A stretch of 46,071 bases of DNA from Hydrogenophilales bacterium CG12_big_fil_rev_8_21_14_0_65_61_21 (GCA_002782005.1 PFGT01000055.1:1-46071), one strand, 5' to 3'. Positions 1 through 9,597 are shown, counted from the stretch's first letter. The notes: generated by a model from the sequence alone, not told the origin. Numbers and translations are program-made.

Positions 1-495
1 ATCGACGCCAACGGCATCCTGCACGTCGGCGCCAAGGACAAGGGCACCGGCAAGGAAGCCAAGATCACCATCAAGGCCAACTCCGGTCTCTCCGAGGCCG
101 AGATCCAACAGATGGTGAAGGATGCGGAAGCGAATGCCGCCGAAGACCACAAGGCCTTCGAGCTGGCCACGGCCCGCAACCAGGCCGATGCCATGGTTCA
201 CTCGACGCGGAAAGCGCTGAAGGATTATGGCGACAAGGTCACGGCCGACGAGAAGACCCGGATCGAAGAGGCGATCACCGCCCTCGAAGGTGCGATCAAG
301 AATGGCGACAAGGATGAGATCGACGCCAAGACCCAGGCCCTGGGCGAGGCCAGCCACAAGCTGGCCGAACAGATGTACGCCCAGCAAGGCGACCAGCCCG
401 GCGCCGAAGCCGGCGCCCAGCCTGGTGCGACGGAGAGCAAGGCCGGCGGCGACGACGTGGTCGATGCCGAGTTCGAGGAAGTGAAGGACAAATAA
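1..495 (+). CDS. dnaK: Chaperone DnaK (Hsp70), C-terminal fragment
   Basis: This is the 3' part of dnaK; the 5' part lies outside the window. The visible 164 residues run from the end of the substrate-binding beta-domain (IDANGILHV, then a lysine-rich strand reading [14 protein letters not shown]) through the helical lid. They end in a Gly/Ala-rich linker and the acidic tail [10 protein letters not shown], the EEV-type C-terminus of bacterial DnaK. DnaK is the ATP-driven cytosolic chaperone that works with DnaJ and GrpE, and dnaJ follows 117 bases downstream on the same strand. The ATPase domain cannot be checked here. The family identity is secure from the lid and tail. Confidence 0.96.
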   Translation: MDANGILHVGAKDKGTGKEAKITIKANSGLSEAEIQQMVKDAEANAAEDHKAFELATARNQADAMVHSTRKALKDYGDKVTADEKTRIEEAITALEGAIKNGDKDEIDAKTQALGEASHKLAEQMYAQQGDQPGAEAGAQPGATESKAGGDDVVDAEFEEVKDK

Positions 496-499
496 GCTC

Positions 500-606
500 G
501 TAGCCGGTAGCTGGTAGCGATGAAGTGACGGGCGGCCTTGCCGCCCGTTGCCTCATAAAAGCTAGCGCCAGCTGCCCACGGCTACCGACTACCAGCTACA
601 GGCTAC
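500..606. repeat. Nested inverted repeats filling the dnaK-dnaJ spacer
   Basis: The outer arms are GTAGCCGGTAGCTGGTAGC at 500-518 and its near-exact reverse complement ending at 606. By hand 17 of 18 positions from 500-606 inward to 517-589 pair, with one mismatch (506/600). Inside lies a perfect hairpin, ACGGGCGGC-CTT-GCCGCCCGT, at 528-548. No U-run follows, so it is not an ordinary terminator. The structure could stabilise the dnaK message or attenuate dnaJ. The right arm ends six bases before the dnaJ start and leaves no recognisable Shine-Dalgarno sequence. Confidence 0.8.
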
Positions 607-612
607 AAGCTA

Positions 613-1734
613 ATGAGCAAACGCGACTACTACCAAGTTCTGGGCGTCTCCAAGACGGCCTCGGACGATGAGATCAAGAAGGCCTTCAAAAAGGCCGCGA
701 TGAAGCATCACCCGGACCGCAACGACGGAAACAAGGAGTCCGAGGAAAAATTCAAGGAGGCCAAGGAGGCCTACGACATCCTTTCCGACCCACAGAAGCG
801 GGCGGTTTACGACCAATATGGCCACGCCGGGGTCGATCCGTCCATGGCCGGGGCCGGTGGCGCTGGTTTCGGCGACTTCGCCGATGCCTTTTCGGACATC
901 TTTGGCGACATCTTTGGTGGCGCCGGTGGTCGTGGTCGGCCCCAGGTCTATCGCGGCTCCGATCTGCGCTATAACCTGGAACTTAGCCTGGAAGAAGCGG
1001 CGCGCGGCGCCGAGACCAAGATACGCATTCCAGTACTGACCGAGTGCGAACAGTGCCACGGTAGCGGCGCCAAACCCGGCACCCAGCCAATTACCTGTCC
1101 CACGTGTGGTGGCCATGGTCAGGTGCGGATGCAGCAGGGTTTCTTCTCGGTTCAGCAGACTTGCCCCCGTTGCCACGGTGCCGGTCGGGTGGTCGCCGAT
1201 CCCTGCACCCATTGTCATGGCGAAGGTCGGATCAAACAGCACAAGACCCTGTCGGTACGCATCCCATCGGGGGTCGACGAGGGCGACCGCATTCGTCTGG
1301 CCGGCGAGGGCGAGTCCGGCATCAATGGCGGCCCGCCGGGCGATTTGTATGTACAGGTCCATTTGCGTCAGCACCCGGTGTTTACCCGCGATCACAATGA
1401 TCTCCATTGCGAGATGCCGATTTCATTCTCGACCGCCGCCTTGGGCGGTGAGATCGGCATCCCGACCCTGGATGGCCAGGCGACCATCAAGATTCCCGCA
1501 GAGACCCAAAGCGGCAAGGTATTCCGCCTGCGCGGCAAGGGCATCAAAGGCGTGCGCAGTAACGCGCCGGGTGATCTGCACTGTCACATGGTGGTGGAAA
1601 CGCCGATCAACCTCACCGACCGGCAGAAGGAACTGCTGCGTGAATTCGAGGAAATTAGTCGTGGTCACGAGGGTAAGCACAACCCCCGTGCCAAGGGCTT
1701 TATGGACAAGGTAAAAGAATTTTTCGGGCAGTGA
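613..1734 (+). CDS. dnaJ: Chaperone DnaJ (Hsp40)
   Basis: DnaJ is the co-chaperone that stimulates DnaK ATPase and delivers unfolded clients. At 373 residues it has the normal length of type I DnaJ. An N-terminal J-domain carries the HPD motif (KHHPDRN, about residues 33-39). It is followed by a Gly/Phe-rich stretch ([14 protein letters not shown]) and then four CxxCxGxG zinc-binding repeats ([32 protein letters not shown]). The C-terminal substrate-binding domain follows. The gene lies after dnaK on the same strand, the standard heat-shock order. Its ATG directly follows the long inverted repeat of the spacer and no clear Shine-Dalgarno is seen, so translation may depend on how that structure folds. 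Confidence 0.98.
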   Translation: MSKRDYYQVLGVSKTASDDEIKKAFKKAAMKHHPDRNDGNKESEEKFKEAKEAYDILSDPQKRAVYDQYGHAGVDPSMAGAGGAGFGDFADAFSDIFGDIFGGAGGRGRPQVYRGSDLRYNLELSLEEAARGAETKIRIPVLTECEQCHGSGAKPGTQPITCPTCGGHGQVRMQQGFFSVQQTCPRCHGAGRVVADPCTHCHGEGRIKQHKTLSVRIPSGVDEGDRIRLAGEGESGINGGPPGDLYVQVHLRQHPVFTRDHNDLHCEMPISFSTAALGGEIGIPTLDGQATIKIPAETQSGKVFRLRGKGIKGVRSNAPGDLHCHMVVETPINLTDRQKELLREFEEISRGHEGKHNPRAKGFMDKVKEFFGQ

Positions 1735-1750
1735 TAAGGGGCCGAGGACC

Positions 1751-2299
1751 ATGACCGCACGGGACGAAGTCATCACCGCCACCCGCAACTGGGTGGAAAG
1801 GGCCGTCATTGGCCTCAACCTGTGCCCGTTCGCCCGGTCGGTCTACGTCAAGGATCAGGTCCGCATCGTGGTTAGCGAGGCCCGGCACCTGGATGCCTTC
1901 CTGGAAGAGATGGACCACGAACTGGACCTATTGGCGGCGGCCGATCCGGCCGAGATCGATACCACGTTGCTGGTCCATCCCACGCTATTACCGGACTTTC
2001 TTGAGTTCAACGACTTCATGCAACTGGTTGAGGCGGCCGTGACCGAGCACGATCTGGAGGGCGTCATTCAGATCGCCAGTTTCCACCCGGCCTTCCAGTT
2101 CGCCGACACCGAGCCCGATGACATCAGCAACTACACCAACCGCTCGCCCTATCCGACCATCCACCTGATCCGCGAGGCCAGCATCGCCCGCGCGGTAGAG
2201 ACCATCCCGGATACCGACTCGATCTATGAGCGCAATATCGAGACCATGAACGCGCTCGGTCACGCGGGCCTGAAGCGGGTTCTGGACGGCGAGGCATGA
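1751..2299 (+). CDS. DUF1415 family protein
   Basis: A 182-residue soluble protein. The opening (about residues 10-35, containing NWVERAVIGLNLCPFA) and later segments such as HPAFQFADTEPDDISNYTNR match the conserved pattern of DUF1415, a family widespread in proteobacteria whose biochemical role is unknown to me. No membrane segment or signal peptide is visible. The start is supported by a GAGG Shine-Dalgarno six bases upstream. The stop overlaps the start of the next gene (ATGA), so the two are translationally coupled. Position after dnaKJ suggests a housekeeping role but does not define one. Confidence 0.85.
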   Translation: MTARDEVITATRNWVERAVIGLNLCPFARSVYVKDQVRIVVSEARHLDAFLEEMDHELDLLAAADPAEIDTTLLVHPTLLPDFLEFNDFMQLVEAAVTEHDLEGVIQIASFHPAFQFADTEPDDISNYTNRSPYPTIHLIREASIARAVETIPDTDSIYERNIETMNALGHAGLKRVLDGEA

Positions 2300-3132
2300 A
2301 GGCCGCCGCCTGGCCGCCGATCCCGGAAATCCGTCCGGGCCAGTCGATTGAGCTACTCAAGGAACTGCACATCCTGACCGGCGACGGCCGGCTCAACCAG
2401 GACACCCGGCGCAAGCTCAAGCAGGTCTACCACCTCTACCAGTTTATCGAGCCATTGCTGAATGAGGTGCTGGAGCGACGCGGCGACCTCACCCTGGCCG
2501 ACCATGGCGCGGGTAAGTCCTACCTGGGTTTTATCCTATACGACCTGTTCTTCAAGGATAAGGAGGTCGGCCATCTGTACGGCATCGAGACCCGCCCGGA
2601 ACTGGTCGCCAAGTCGCAGGAACTGGCCGAGCGTTTGGGTTTCGAGCGGATGACCTTTCTCAATCTGACGGTCGAGGAATCAATCGTCAGCCCGGCGCTG
2701 CCCGAGCGCATCGACATCGTCACCGCGCTCCATGCCTGCAATACCGCGACCGATGACGCGATCCGTTTCGCCCTGGAAAAATCGGCCGACCACATCGTCC
2801 TGGCGCCCTGTTGCCAGGCCGAGGTCGCCGCCGTGCTGCGCAAGAACAAAAACACCTCATTCGGCCTCACGCCGCTGTCGGAACTGTGGCGCCACCCCAT
2901 CCACACCCGCGAATTCGGCAGCCAGGTCAGCAATGTGCTGCGCTGTCTATTGCTGGAAGCGCACGGCTATCAGGTGACCGTGACCGAACTGGTCGGCTGG
3001 GAACACTCGATGAAGAACGAACTGATTATCGCCAACCGCAAGGGCGACAGAAAACAAAGCGCCCGAGAGCGGGCGCTGGAAATTCTGAAGACGCTGAACC
3101 TTGAGGAACTGGCTGGGCGATTTGTTTATTAG
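2296..3132 (+). CDS. Class I SAM-dependent methyltransferase
   Basis: A 278-residue protein. The glycine-rich SAM-binding loop is LADHGAGKSYLGF (about residues 66-78), followed by an acidic residue at the end of the second strand (YGIETRPEL) and a later VTALHACNTATDDA segment. The APCCQAEV motif near residue 173 resembles the Methyltransf_25/32 (RRNAD1-like) group. Those proteins are often annotated as rRNA- or protein-associated methyltransferases, but the substrate cannot be told from sequence. The start overlaps the DUF1415 stop by four bases. The gene ends before a dRS3-like palindrome in a convergent spacer. Confidence 0.8.
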   Translation: MKAAAWPPIPEIRPGQSIELLKELHILTGDGRLNQDTRRKLKQVYHLYQFIEPLLNEVLERRGDLTLADHGAGKSYLGFILYDLFFKDKEVGHLYGIETRPELVAKSQELAERLGFERMTFLNLTVEESIVSPALPERIDIVTALHACNTATDDAIRFALEKSADHIVLAPCCQAEVAAVLRKNKNTSFGLTPLSELWRHPIHTREFGSQVSNVLRCLLLEAHGYQVTVTELVGWEHSMKNELIIANRKGDRKQSARERALEILKTLNLEELAGRFVY

Positions 3133-3148
3133 CCTAGGTTAATGCGTC

Positions 3149-3168
3149 ATACCCGCGAAGGCGGGTAT
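3149..3168. repeat. dRS3-like palindromic repeat
   Basis: A perfect 8-bp stem, ATACCCGC-GAAG-GCGGGTAT, sits in the core sequence GTCATACCCGCGAAGGCGGG. This resembles the dispersed GTCAT-CCCGCG-AGGCGGG repeats of many beta- and gamma-proteobacteria (dRS3-type in Neisseria). It lies in the 145-base spacer between two convergent genes and may help end transcription from both sides. A related copy is at 24548-24599. The rest of the spacer (3169-3277) shows nothing else recognisable. Confidence 0.7.
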
Positions 3169-3277
3169 CCAGCGCCTTGATTTAACAGGTTTTTAACCAC
3201 AGCCTGCCCTTGAATCGGTTAGTCGGGGGCGGGGGGTGACGAAAACGAATAAATCAGTGCACCCCTAGCATCCCCGA

Positions 3278-4303
3278 TCAAAAGTCTGTGATGTTGTTTT
3301 CGCTACTCTCCAGCACCTTCGAAGCTGGCCCGACCAGCAGCGGGTCCGGCATATGGGCAACGTGTTCATCCTTGTCGGGATAGGGTAAGCTGGCCAGGAA
3401 GTGGCGCATGCAGTTCAACCGCGCCCGCTTCTTGTCGTCCGACTTGATGACGGTCCAGGGGGCGTCGGCGGTGTCGGTGTGGAAGAACATGGCCTTCTTG
3501 GCCTCGGTGTATTCGTCCCACTTGTCCAGCGATTCGATGTCGATGGGCGATAGCTTCCAGTGTTTGAGCGGGTCGTCGCGGCGGGCGACAAAGCGGCGCA
3601 ATTGTTCGTCGCGGCTGACCGAGAACCAGAACTTGTAGAAGAGGGTGCCGCTGTTGACCAACATCCGTTCCAATTGCGGTACCTGACGCATGAATTCGAG
3701 ATATTCGTGCGCTGTGCAGAAACCCATGACCCGCTCGACGCCGGCGCGGTTGTACCAGGAACGGTCGAAGAAGGCCATCTCGCCGGCGGTCGGCAAGTGC
3801 TGGACGTAGCGCTGAAAATACCATTCGCCGCGTTCCCGGTCGGAGGGTTTTTCCAGGGCGATCACGCGCGTACTGCGTGGGTTCAGATGCTCCATAAAGC
3901 GCTTGATGGTGCCGCCCTTGCCGGCTGCGTCGCGGCCCTCGAACAGGATGACGATCTTCTGGCCGGTTTCCCTCACCCAGTTTTGCACCTTGAGCAGTTC
4001 AATCTGTAGCTGGGCCTTTTGCTCCTCGTATTCCTTGCGCCGCATCCGGGTGCGATAGGGATAGTCGGCGGGCAGCGGCGCGTAGTCGCTTTCCTCGTCG
4101 CTGCCGCGCGGCGCATGGGCCACTGCCTCCGCTACCGGGCCGTGACTGACCGCTTCAATGGCGGCGACGGCAGCGGCGCTGGGCAATTTGCGGGCGCGGG
4201 TTCGTTTGGCTTCGGCTTGCTCTGGCGCGGCGGCGGTCGCTTTGGCTGGGGTACGACGGCTACGGGGTTTGCTGGCAGTTTCGGTCATGATGGTTTTTGA
4301 CAC
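3278..4303 (-). CDS. ppk2: Polyphosphate kinase 2 (PPK2 family)
   Basis: PPK2 enzymes transfer phosphate between polyphosphate and nucleotides, generally favouring NDP phosphorylation in the cytosol. The Walker A motif GRDAAGKGGT lies at about residues 123-132 and the Walker B-like FFDRSWYNR at 178-186, followed by the lid-module arginines. The catalytic domain is typical of the one-domain class. It is preceded by about 75 extra residues rich in Ala, Lys, Arg and Pro with no fold signature. The frame opens with GTG at 4303. An ATG five codons later (4288) is an alternative, and neither has a clear Shine-Dalgarno. Confidence 0.93.
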   Translation of the reverse strand: MSKTIMTETASKPRSRRTPAKATAAAPEQAEAKRTRARKLPSAAAVAAIEAVSHGPVAEAVAHAPRGSDEESDYAPLPADYPYRTRMRRKEYEEQKAQLQIELLKVQNWVRETGQKIVILFEGRDAAGKGGTIKRFMEHLNPRSTRVIALEKPSDRERGEWYFQRYVQHLPTAGEMAFFDRSWYNRAGVERVMGFCTAHEYLEFMRQVPQLERMLVNSGTLFYKFWFSVSRDEQLRRFVARRDDPLKHWKLSPIDIESLDKWDEYTEAKKAMFFHTDTADAPWTVIKSDDKKRARLNCMRHFLASLPYPDKDEHVAHMPDPLLVGPASKVLESSENNITDF

Positions 4304-4377
4304 CTTGGTTATTAGTGGTTAAACCCATTATTTATAGATGCCCCAGTGCACCCTTGCCTAGGGCGCTATCCATACCC

Positions 4378-4393
4378 TGGTATCAAAATACCA
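4378..4393. repeat. Short hairpin between dapD and ppk2
   Basis: TGGTAT-CAAA-ATACCA is a perfect 6-bp stem just after the dapD stop and upstream of ppk2, both on the minus strand. It has no U-run in the direction of transcription. It is therefore at best a weak terminator or processing stem. The remaining spacer bases are AT-richer than the genes and probably carry the ppk2 promoter, which I could not define. Confidence 0.4.
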
Positions 4394-4414
4394 ACTGTAC
4401 AGCCACGGTCGGCC

Positions 4415-5239
4415 TCAGATGCCGCGCAGCAGTTCGTTGATGCCGACCTTTGACAGGGTCTTGGCGTCGACCTTTTTGACGATGACCGCGCAGTAGAGGC
4501 TGTATTGGCCATCCTTCGAGGGCAGGTTGCCGCTGACCACCACGGAACCCGCCGGGATGCGGCCGTAGCTGACCGCGCCGGTCTCGCGGTCGTAGATCTT
4601 GGTGGACTGGCCGATATAGACGCCCATGGAGATGACGCTGTTGTCTTCCACCACGACCCCTTCGACTACTTCCGAACGGGCGCCGATGAAGCAGTTGTCG
4701 CCGATGATGGTGGGGCCGGCCTGGACCGGTTCCAGCACGCCGCCGATGCCGACGCCGCCGGACAGGTGGACGTTCTTGCCGATCTGGGCGCAGGAGCCGA
4801 CGGTGGCCCAGGTATCGATCATGGCGCCTTCATCGACGTAGGCGCCGATGTTGATGTAAGAGGGCATCAGCACCACATTTTTACCAATGAAACTACCCCG
4901 CCGCGCGGCGGCCGGCGGCACCACGCGGAAGCCGCCTTCACGGAAGTCGCGCGAGTTGTATTCGGCGAACTTGGACGGCACCTTGTCGTAGTAGTTGGTG
5001 AAGCCGCCCTTGATGTAGGCGTTGTCTTGCAGCCGGAACGACAGCAGCACGGCCTTCTTGATCCACTGGTGGGTGACCCAGTTTTGGCCGTCTGCCCGCT
5101 CGGCGACCCTGAGCTGGCCGCAGTCGAGCAGGTCGATGACCGACATGACTGCGTCCTTGACCTTGGCCTCGGCGGTGCGCGGAGTGATGTCGGCGCGGCG
5201 CTCGAAGGCCTCTTCGATGATGGCTTGCAGCGTTTGCAT
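4415..5239 (-). CDS. dapD: 2,3,4,5-tetrahydropyridine-2,6-dicarboxylate N-succinyltransferase
   Basis: DapD transfers succinyl from succinyl-CoA to tetrahydrodipicolinate in the succinylase branch of lysine and meso-diaminopimelate synthesis. The 274-residue length is normal. The N-terminal helical domain ([15 protein letters not shown]) is followed by a left-handed beta-helix of hexapeptide repeats, visible as [20 protein letters not shown] and [16 protein letters not shown], and then the C-terminal [12 protein letters not shown] segment. The ATG has a good Shine-Dalgarno (AAAAAGGA, about six bases away). The gene lies 47 bases after hisC on the same strand. dapE is not beside it in this window. 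Confidence 0.97.
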   Translation of the reverse strand: MQTLQAIIEEAFERRADITPRTAEAKVKDAVMSVIDLLDCGQLRVAERADGQNWVTHQWIKKAVLLSFRLQDNAYIKGGFTNYYDKVPSKFAEYNSRDFREGGFRVVPPAAARRGSFIGKNVVLMPSYINIGAYVDEGAMIDTWATVGSCAQIGKNVHLSGGVGIGGVLEPVQAGPTIIGDNCFIGARSEVVEGVVVEDNSVISMGVYIGQSTKIYDRETGAVSYGRIPAGSVVVSGNLPSKDGQYSLYCAVIVKKVDAKTLSKVGINELLRGI

Positions 5240-5286
5240 GATGATCCTTTTTATCTAGGGCAAATCGTGAATATTGTCTTGCGCGA

Positions 5287-6345
5287 TCAGGCCAGAATTT
5301 CCTGGAGCGCGGCGGCCAGCGACTGACACTGCGCGTCGGCGCCCACGGTGATGCGCAGGAACTGCTCGATGCGCGGTTGTCTGAAATGGCGAACGATGAT
5401 GCCGCGTGTTCTTAGTGCCTGGGCCAGTTCGCCGGCGTTGCGATCCGGGTGGCGGACAAAGATGAAGTTGGCCGCCGAGGGCAGAACCTGGAAACCCAGC
5501 CTTTCCATCTCGCCGATCAGCCAGCCGCGACTTTTGATGACGGCTTGCCGGGTCTGCTCGAACCAGGCCTGGTCTTCGATAGCAGCGACGGCGCCGACGA
5601 TGGCCAGCCGATCCAGGGGGTAGGAGTTGAAGCTGTTTTTTACCCGTTCCAGTGCCTCGATGAGACTGGCGTGGCCCAGCGCGAAGCCGACCCGCAGGCC
5701 TGCCAACGAGCGCGATTTGGATAGGGTCTGGACTACCAGCAGGTTGGGGTGGCGGTCGATCAGCGTCACCGCGCTTGCACAGCCGAAGTCGACGTAGGCC
5801 TCGTCCACTACGACGACCGAATCCGGATGTGCAATCAGCAGATGTTCGATGGCATCGAGCGGCAGCGGTCGTCCGGTGGGCGCATTCGGGTTGGGGAAGA
5901 TGATGCCGCCGTTGGGGCGGGCATAGTCGGCTACATCGATCTCGAAGGTGTCGGTGAGCGGCACGGTCTGGTGGGCGACTCCGTACAGGCCGCAATAGAC
6001 CGGATAGAAACTGTAGGTGATGTCCGGGAACAGGATCGGCCGGTCGTGCTTGAGTAGGGCCAGGAAGACATGGGCCAGGACCTCGTCCGAACCGTTGCCG
6101 ACGAATACCTGGTTGGCTGAGACGCCGTTAATTTTAGCCAACGCCGTCTTGAGTCGGTCGGCATTGGGGTCCGGGTATAGGCGCAAGTTGTCGCCGATCT
6201 CGGCGCGCATGGCCTCCAGCGCCTTGGGTGAGGGACCGTAGGGGTTCTCGTTGGTGTTGAGTTTGATGAGGTTGGCGAGCTTGGGCTGCTCGCCCGGCAC
6301 ATAAGGCGTCAGCTCGTGAACCAGGGTGCTCCAGAAACGGCTCAT
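5287..6345 (-). CDS. hisC: Histidinol-phosphate aminotransferase
   Basis: HisC is the PLP enzyme that aminates imidazole-acetol phosphate in histidine synthesis. It has 352 residues with the conserved [12 protein letters not shown] opening (about 29-40), the aspartate of VDEAYVDF (about 180-187) and the PLP lysine in [13 protein letters not shown] (K210). It resembles the HisC2-type of proteobacteria. Unusually for the betaproteobacterial his cluster, it is divergent from hisBHAFIE, with only 90 bases between the starts, and is paired with dapD. Aminotransferases of this fold can also act as DapC, so a role in lysine synthesis cannot be excluded, but the sequence fits HisC best. Confidence 0.93.
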   Translation of the reverse strand: MSRFWSTLVHELTPYVPGEQPKLANLIKLNTNENPYGPSPKALEAMRAEIGDNLRLYPDPNADRLKTALAKINGVSANQVFVGNGSDEVLAHVFLALLKHDRPILFPDITYSFYPVYCGLYGVAHQTVPLTDTFEIDVADYARPNGGIIFPNPNAPTGRPLPLDAIEHLLIAHPDSVVVVDEAYVDFGCASAVTLIDRHPNLLVVQTLSKSRSLAGLRVGFALGHASLIEALERVKNSFNSYPLDRLAIVGAVAAIEDQAWFEQTRQAVIKSRGWLIGEMERLGFQVLPSAANFIFVRHPDRNAGELAQALRTRGIIVRHFRQPRIEQFLRITVGADAQCQSLAAALQEILA

Positions 6346-6435
6346 ATTGGATAGTCAGAGTGGAAACAAAGCGGCGAGGGAATGGTATCATGGTCGCCAC
6401 CATTGCCCGTTTGCATTACCTACAAGCTGACTCCC

Positions 6436-7023
6436 ATGCGGAAATCCGAAGTCTCCCGCGACACACTCGAAACCCGGATCACGGTCAATCTAAATCTGGA
6501 TGGCACGGGTATCGCCAAGCTCCAGACCGGCGTCGGGTTTCTCGACCACATGCTGGATCAGGTTGCCCGTCACGGTCTGATCGACCTGGACATCCGGGCC
6601 GAAGGCGACCGCCACATCGACGATCATCACACGGTCGAAGACATCGGCATTACGCTGGGCCAGGCCGTGGCCTCGGCATTGGCTGACAAGAAGGGCATCC
6701 GCCGCTATGGCCATGCCTATGTGCCGCTCGACGAGGCATTGTCGCGCGTGGTGATCGATCTGTCGGGCCGTCCCGGCCTCGAATATCACGTCGATTTCAG
6801 CCGCGCTCGGATCGGCGAGTTCGATGTCGACCTGTTGCGTGAATTTTTCCAGGGCTTCGTTAATCATGCTGGGGTGACCTTGCACATCGATAACCTGCGC
6901 GGCAGCAACGCCCACCATCAGGCAGAGACGGTGTTCAAGGCCTTTGGTCGGGCCCTGCGCATGGCCCTGGAAGCCGATCCGCGCATGGGCGGCGTGCTGC
7001 CTTCGACCAAGGGCGCCTTGTAA
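6436..7023 (+). CDS. hisB: Imidazoleglycerol-phosphate dehydratase
   Basis: HisB removes water from imidazole-glycerol phosphate. The chosen ATG gives 195 residues, the usual monofunctional length. An upstream ATG at 6382 would add 18 non-conserved residues and is rejected. Metal-binding histidine motifs are visible: [24 protein letters not shown] and [14 protein letters not shown]. This is the monofunctional form without the phosphatase domain of the enterobacterial enzyme. It is the first gene of the plus-strand his operon, and its TAA directly abuts the hisH ATG. A convincing promoter in the 90-base divergent spacer could not be assigned. Confidence 0.97.
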   Translation: MRKSEVSRDTLETRITVNLNLDGTGIAKLQTGVGFLDHMLDQVARHGLIDLDIRAEGDRHIDDHHTVEDIGITLGQAVASALADKKGIRRYGHAYVPLDEALSRVVIDLSGRPGLEYHVDFSRARIGEFDVDLLREFFQGFVNHAGVTLHIDNLRGSNAHHQAETVFKAFGRALRMALEADPRMGGVLPSTKGAL

Positions 7024-7674
7024 ATGACCGTGGATATTGCCGTAATCGATTACGGCATGGGTAATCTGCATTCGGTGGCCAAGGCTCTGGAACACGTCGC
7101 CAAGGGCGCCAGGGTGGCGGTGACCGACGATGCCAAAACCATCCTGGCAGCCGGCCGCGTGGTCTTTCCCGGCCAGGGGGCCGCGCCCGACTGTATGCGC
7201 GAGATCGATGCCCGCGGCTTGCGCGAGGTGGTTAAACAGGCCGCCAGCGAGAAGCCTTTTCTGGGTATCTGCATGGGCCTTCAGGTGTTGTTCGAGCACA
7301 GCGACGAGGGGGATACCCCCTGCCTCGGCATCTTCCCCGGCCAAGTCAAACGCTTTGTCCAGGCCAGAATGACGGATGCCCAGGGCAGGCGTCTCAAGGT
7401 GCCGCACATGGGCTGGAACAATGTCCGCCAGCCACGTCCGCACCCGCTTTGGGCGGGCATACCGGACGGCGAGCGTTTCTACTTCGTGCATAGCTATTTT
7501 GTCGTCCCGGCACAGGCCGACCTGGTCGCTGGCTATGCCGACTACCCGGCCGAGTTTGTCTGCGCTTGCGCGCGCGATAACCTGTTCGCGGTACAGTTTC
7601 ACCCCGAAAAGAGTGCGTCGGCCGGTCTGCGCCTGCTGGCCAACTTTGTCTCCTGGAACGGTAAACCTGCTTAA
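7024..7674 (+). CDS. hisH: Imidazole glycerol phosphate synthase, glutaminase subunit
   Basis: HisH hydrolyses glutamine and passes ammonia to HisF for the cyclisation step of histidine synthesis. The 216 residues form a class I glutamine amidotransferase. The N-terminal [11 protein letters not shown], the nucleophile elbow [15 protein letters not shown] (catalytic Cys) and the VQFHPEKS segment (catalytic His and Glu) are all present. Its start follows the hisB stop without a gap and hisA begins 17 bases after it, so translation is probably coupled along the operon. Confidence 0.97.
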   Translation: MTVDIAVIDYGMGNLHSVAKALEHVAKGARVAVTDDAKTILAAGRVVFPGQGAAPDCMREIDARGLREVVKQAASEKPFLGICMGLQVLFEHSDEGDTPCLGIFPGQVKRFVQARMTDAQGRRLKVPHMGWNNVRQPRPHPLWAGIPDGERFYFVHSYFVVPAQADLVAGYADYPAEFVCACARDNLFAVQFHPEKSASAGLRLLANFVSWNGKPA

Positions 7675-7691
7675 TCACCGAGAGTTCAGCG

Positions 7692-8435
7692 ATGCTTATT
7701 ATCCCGGCTATAGACCTCAAGGATGGTCATTGTGTGCGTCTGCGCCAAGGCGAGATGGATAGCGCCACGGTGTTTTCCGAAGACCCGGCCGCCATGGCCC
7801 GCAAGTGGCTGGCCAGCGGCGCCCGACGTTTGCATTTGGTGGACCTGAACGGTGCCTTCGCCGGCAAGCCGGTCAACGAAGCGGCGATCAAGGCGATCAC
7901 CGATGCGGTCGGCGATAAGATTCCGGTCCAGTTGGGCGGCGGCATTCGCGATCTGGATACCATCGAGCGCTATCTCGACGATGGCATCACCTATGTCATC
8001 ATCGGCAGCGCAGCAGTCAAAAACCCCGGCTTCCTGCACGATGCCTGTAACGCCTTTCCGGGCCATGTCATCGTCGGCCTGGACGCCAAGGATGGCAAGG
8101 TGGCGGTGGAGGGCTGGTCCAAGGTTACCCACCACGAGGTGGTCGATCTGGCCAAGCGGTTCGAGGATTACGGCGTCGAGGCGGTGGTCTACACCGACAT
8201 CGGTCGCGACGGCATGATGTCCGGCGTCAACATCGACGCCACCGTTTGTTTGGCCAGGACCCTGACCGTGCCGGTCATCGCCAGCGGCGGCATCACCAAC
8301 CTCGACGACATCCGCAAGTTGTGCGCGGTGGAGGGCGAGGGCATCATGGGCGCGATTACCGGCCGCGCCCTCTATGAAGGTTCCCTGGACTTCGTGGCGG
8401 CGCAGAAGCTGGCCGACGAACTTGGCAAAGCCTGA
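7692..8435 (+). CDS. hisA: ProFAR isomerase (phosphoribosylformimino-AICAR-P isomerase)
   Basis: HisA performs the Amadori rearrangement of ProFAR to PRFAR. It is a 247-residue (beta/alpha)8 barrel. The first catalytic aspartate lies in [15 protein letters not shown] and the second half-barrel aspartate in [12 protein letters not shown]. Phosphate-binding loops are visible as VQLGGGIRD and IASGGITN. The gene sits between hisH and hisF, and its TGA shares a base with the hisF ATG (TGATG). Confidence 0.97.
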   Translation: MLIIPAIDLKDGHCVRLRQGEMDSATVFSEDPAAMARKWLASGARRLHLVDLNGAFAGKPVNEAAIKAITDAVGDKIPVQLGGGIRDLDTIERYLDDGITYVIIGSAAVKNPGFLHDACNAFPGHVIVGLDAKDGKVAVEGWSKVTHHEVVDLAKRFEDYGVEAVVYTDIGRDGMMSGVNIDATVCLARTLTVPVIASGGITNLDDIRKLCAVEGEGIMGAITGRALYEGSLDFVAAQKLADELGKA

Positions 8436-9205
8436 TGGCACTCGCCAAGCGCATCATCCCTTGTTTGGACGTGACCGCCGGCCGGGTGGTGAAGGGGGTT
8501 AATTTTGTTAACCTGCGCGATGCCGGCGATCCGGTCGAGATCGCTCGCCGCTACGACGATCAGGGCGCCGACGAGCTGACCTTTCTGGACATCACGGCCA
8601 GCTCGGATGACCGTGACCTGATTCTCCATATCATCGAGGCGGTGGCGGCGCAGGTGTTCATTCCGCTCACCGTGGGCGGCGGCGTGCGCCAGCCGAACGA
8701 CGTACTGCGCCTGCTCAATGCCGGCGCCGACAAGGTTTCGATCAACACCTCCGCAGTGACCAACCCGCAACTGGTCAAGGACTGCTCGGCCCGCTTCGGC
8801 TCCCAGTGCATCGTGGTCGCCATTGACGCCAAGCAGACCGTCTGGGGCGCGACGCCAAAGTGGCAGGTATTCACCCATGGCGGTCGCAGGGCGACGGGTC
8901 TGGATGCGGTGGAGTGGGGCAAGAAGATGCAGGACCTGGGCGCTGGCGAAATCCTGCTCACCAGCATGGATCGCGACGGCGCCAAGATCGGCTTCGACCT
9001 GAATCTGACCCGCGCCTTTTCTGATGCGCTCGATATCCCGATCATCGCCAGCGGCGGCGTCGGCAACCTGCAACACCTAGTCGATGGCGTGGTCAAGGGC
9101 GGCGCGGACGCCGTGCTGGCCGCCAGCATCTTCCATTTTGGCGAATATACGGTCGAACAAGCCAAGCAGACCATGGCCGAACAGGGCATCGAGGTGCGGC
9201 TGTGA
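8435..9205 (+). CDS. hisF: Imidazole glycerol phosphate synthase, cyclase subunit
   Basis: HisF forms imidazole-glycerol phosphate and AICAR from PRFAR with ammonia delivered by HisH. The 256-residue barrel has the catalytic aspartates in [15 protein letters not shown] and [13 protein letters not shown], and phosphate-binding loops [10 protein letters not shown] and IIASGGVGN. The length is standard. It overlaps hisA upstream by one base and hisI downstream (GTGA), placing it in the middle of a fully compacted operon. Confidence 0.98.
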   Translation: MALAKRIIPCLDVTAGRVVKGVNFVNLRDAGDPVEIARRYDDQGADELTFLDITASSDDRDLILHIIEAVAAQVFIPLTVGGGVRQPNDVLRLLNAGADKVSINTSAVTNPQLVKDCSARFGSQCIVVAIDAKQTVWGATPKWQVFTHGGRRATGLDAVEWGKKMQDLGAGEILLTSMDRDGAKIGFDLNLTRAFSDALDIPIIASGGVGNLQHLVDGVVKGGADAVLAASIFHFGEYTVEQAKQTMAEQGIEVRL

Positions 9206-9597
9206 CGGGTTCCGATGCTTGGCTGAACAAGATCAACTGGTCTGAGGATGGTCTGGTACCGGCTATTGCCCAGGATGGCGTCAGCGGTGAAATCTTGATG
9301 CTCGCCTGGATGAACCGGGACGCACTGAAAAAGACCGCCCAATCCGGTGAGGCCGTGTACTGGTCCCGCTCCCGCAAGAAGTTATGGCATAAGGGCGAGG
9401 AATCCGGCCACATCCAGAAGGTGCTGGAAATTCGCACCGATTGCGATGAAGATGTGATCTTGCTCAAGGTTGAACAAACCGGCGGCATTGCCTGCCATAC
9501 CGGGCACAAGAGTTGTTTCTTCCAGAGGTTCGATGGCGCCAAGTGGCAACCGGTCGAGCCGGTACTTAAGGACCCGCACGAGATTTACAAGAAATGA
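9202..9597 (+). CDS. hisI: Phosphoribosyl-AMP cyclohydrolase
   Basis: HisI opens the purine ring of PR-AMP, the third step of histidine synthesis. The 131-residue stand-alone enzyme carries the signature [29 protein letters not shown] and the metal-binding Cys/Asp/His positions in [18 protein letters not shown] and [11 protein letters not shown]. The start is GTG at 9202, overlapping the hisF stop. It is separate from hisE, unlike the fused HisIE of enterobacteria, which is usual in betaproteobacteria. Confidence 0.97.
   Translation: MTGSDAWLNKINWSEDGLVPAIAQDGVSGEILMLAWMNRDALKKTAQSGEAVYWSRSRKKLWHKGEESGHIQKVLEIRTDCDEDVILLKVEQTGGIACHTGHKSCFFQRFDGAKWQPVEPVLKDPHEIYKK

Noticed and set aside
500-606. 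CRISPR-like or tandem repeat array in the dnaK-dnaJ spacer
   Set aside because: The GTAGC-type units are parts of one inverted repeat; there are no regular spacers and no cas genes.
4505-5326. 273-codon plus-strand frame opposite dapD
   Set aside because: Asp/Gly/Val/His-rich translation that mirrors the dapD hexapeptide repeats; no Shine-Dalgarno.
6490-7602. 370-codon minus-strand frame opposite hisB-hisH
   Set aside because: It spans two certain genes and a gene boundary, which a real gene would hardly match; no motif is seen.
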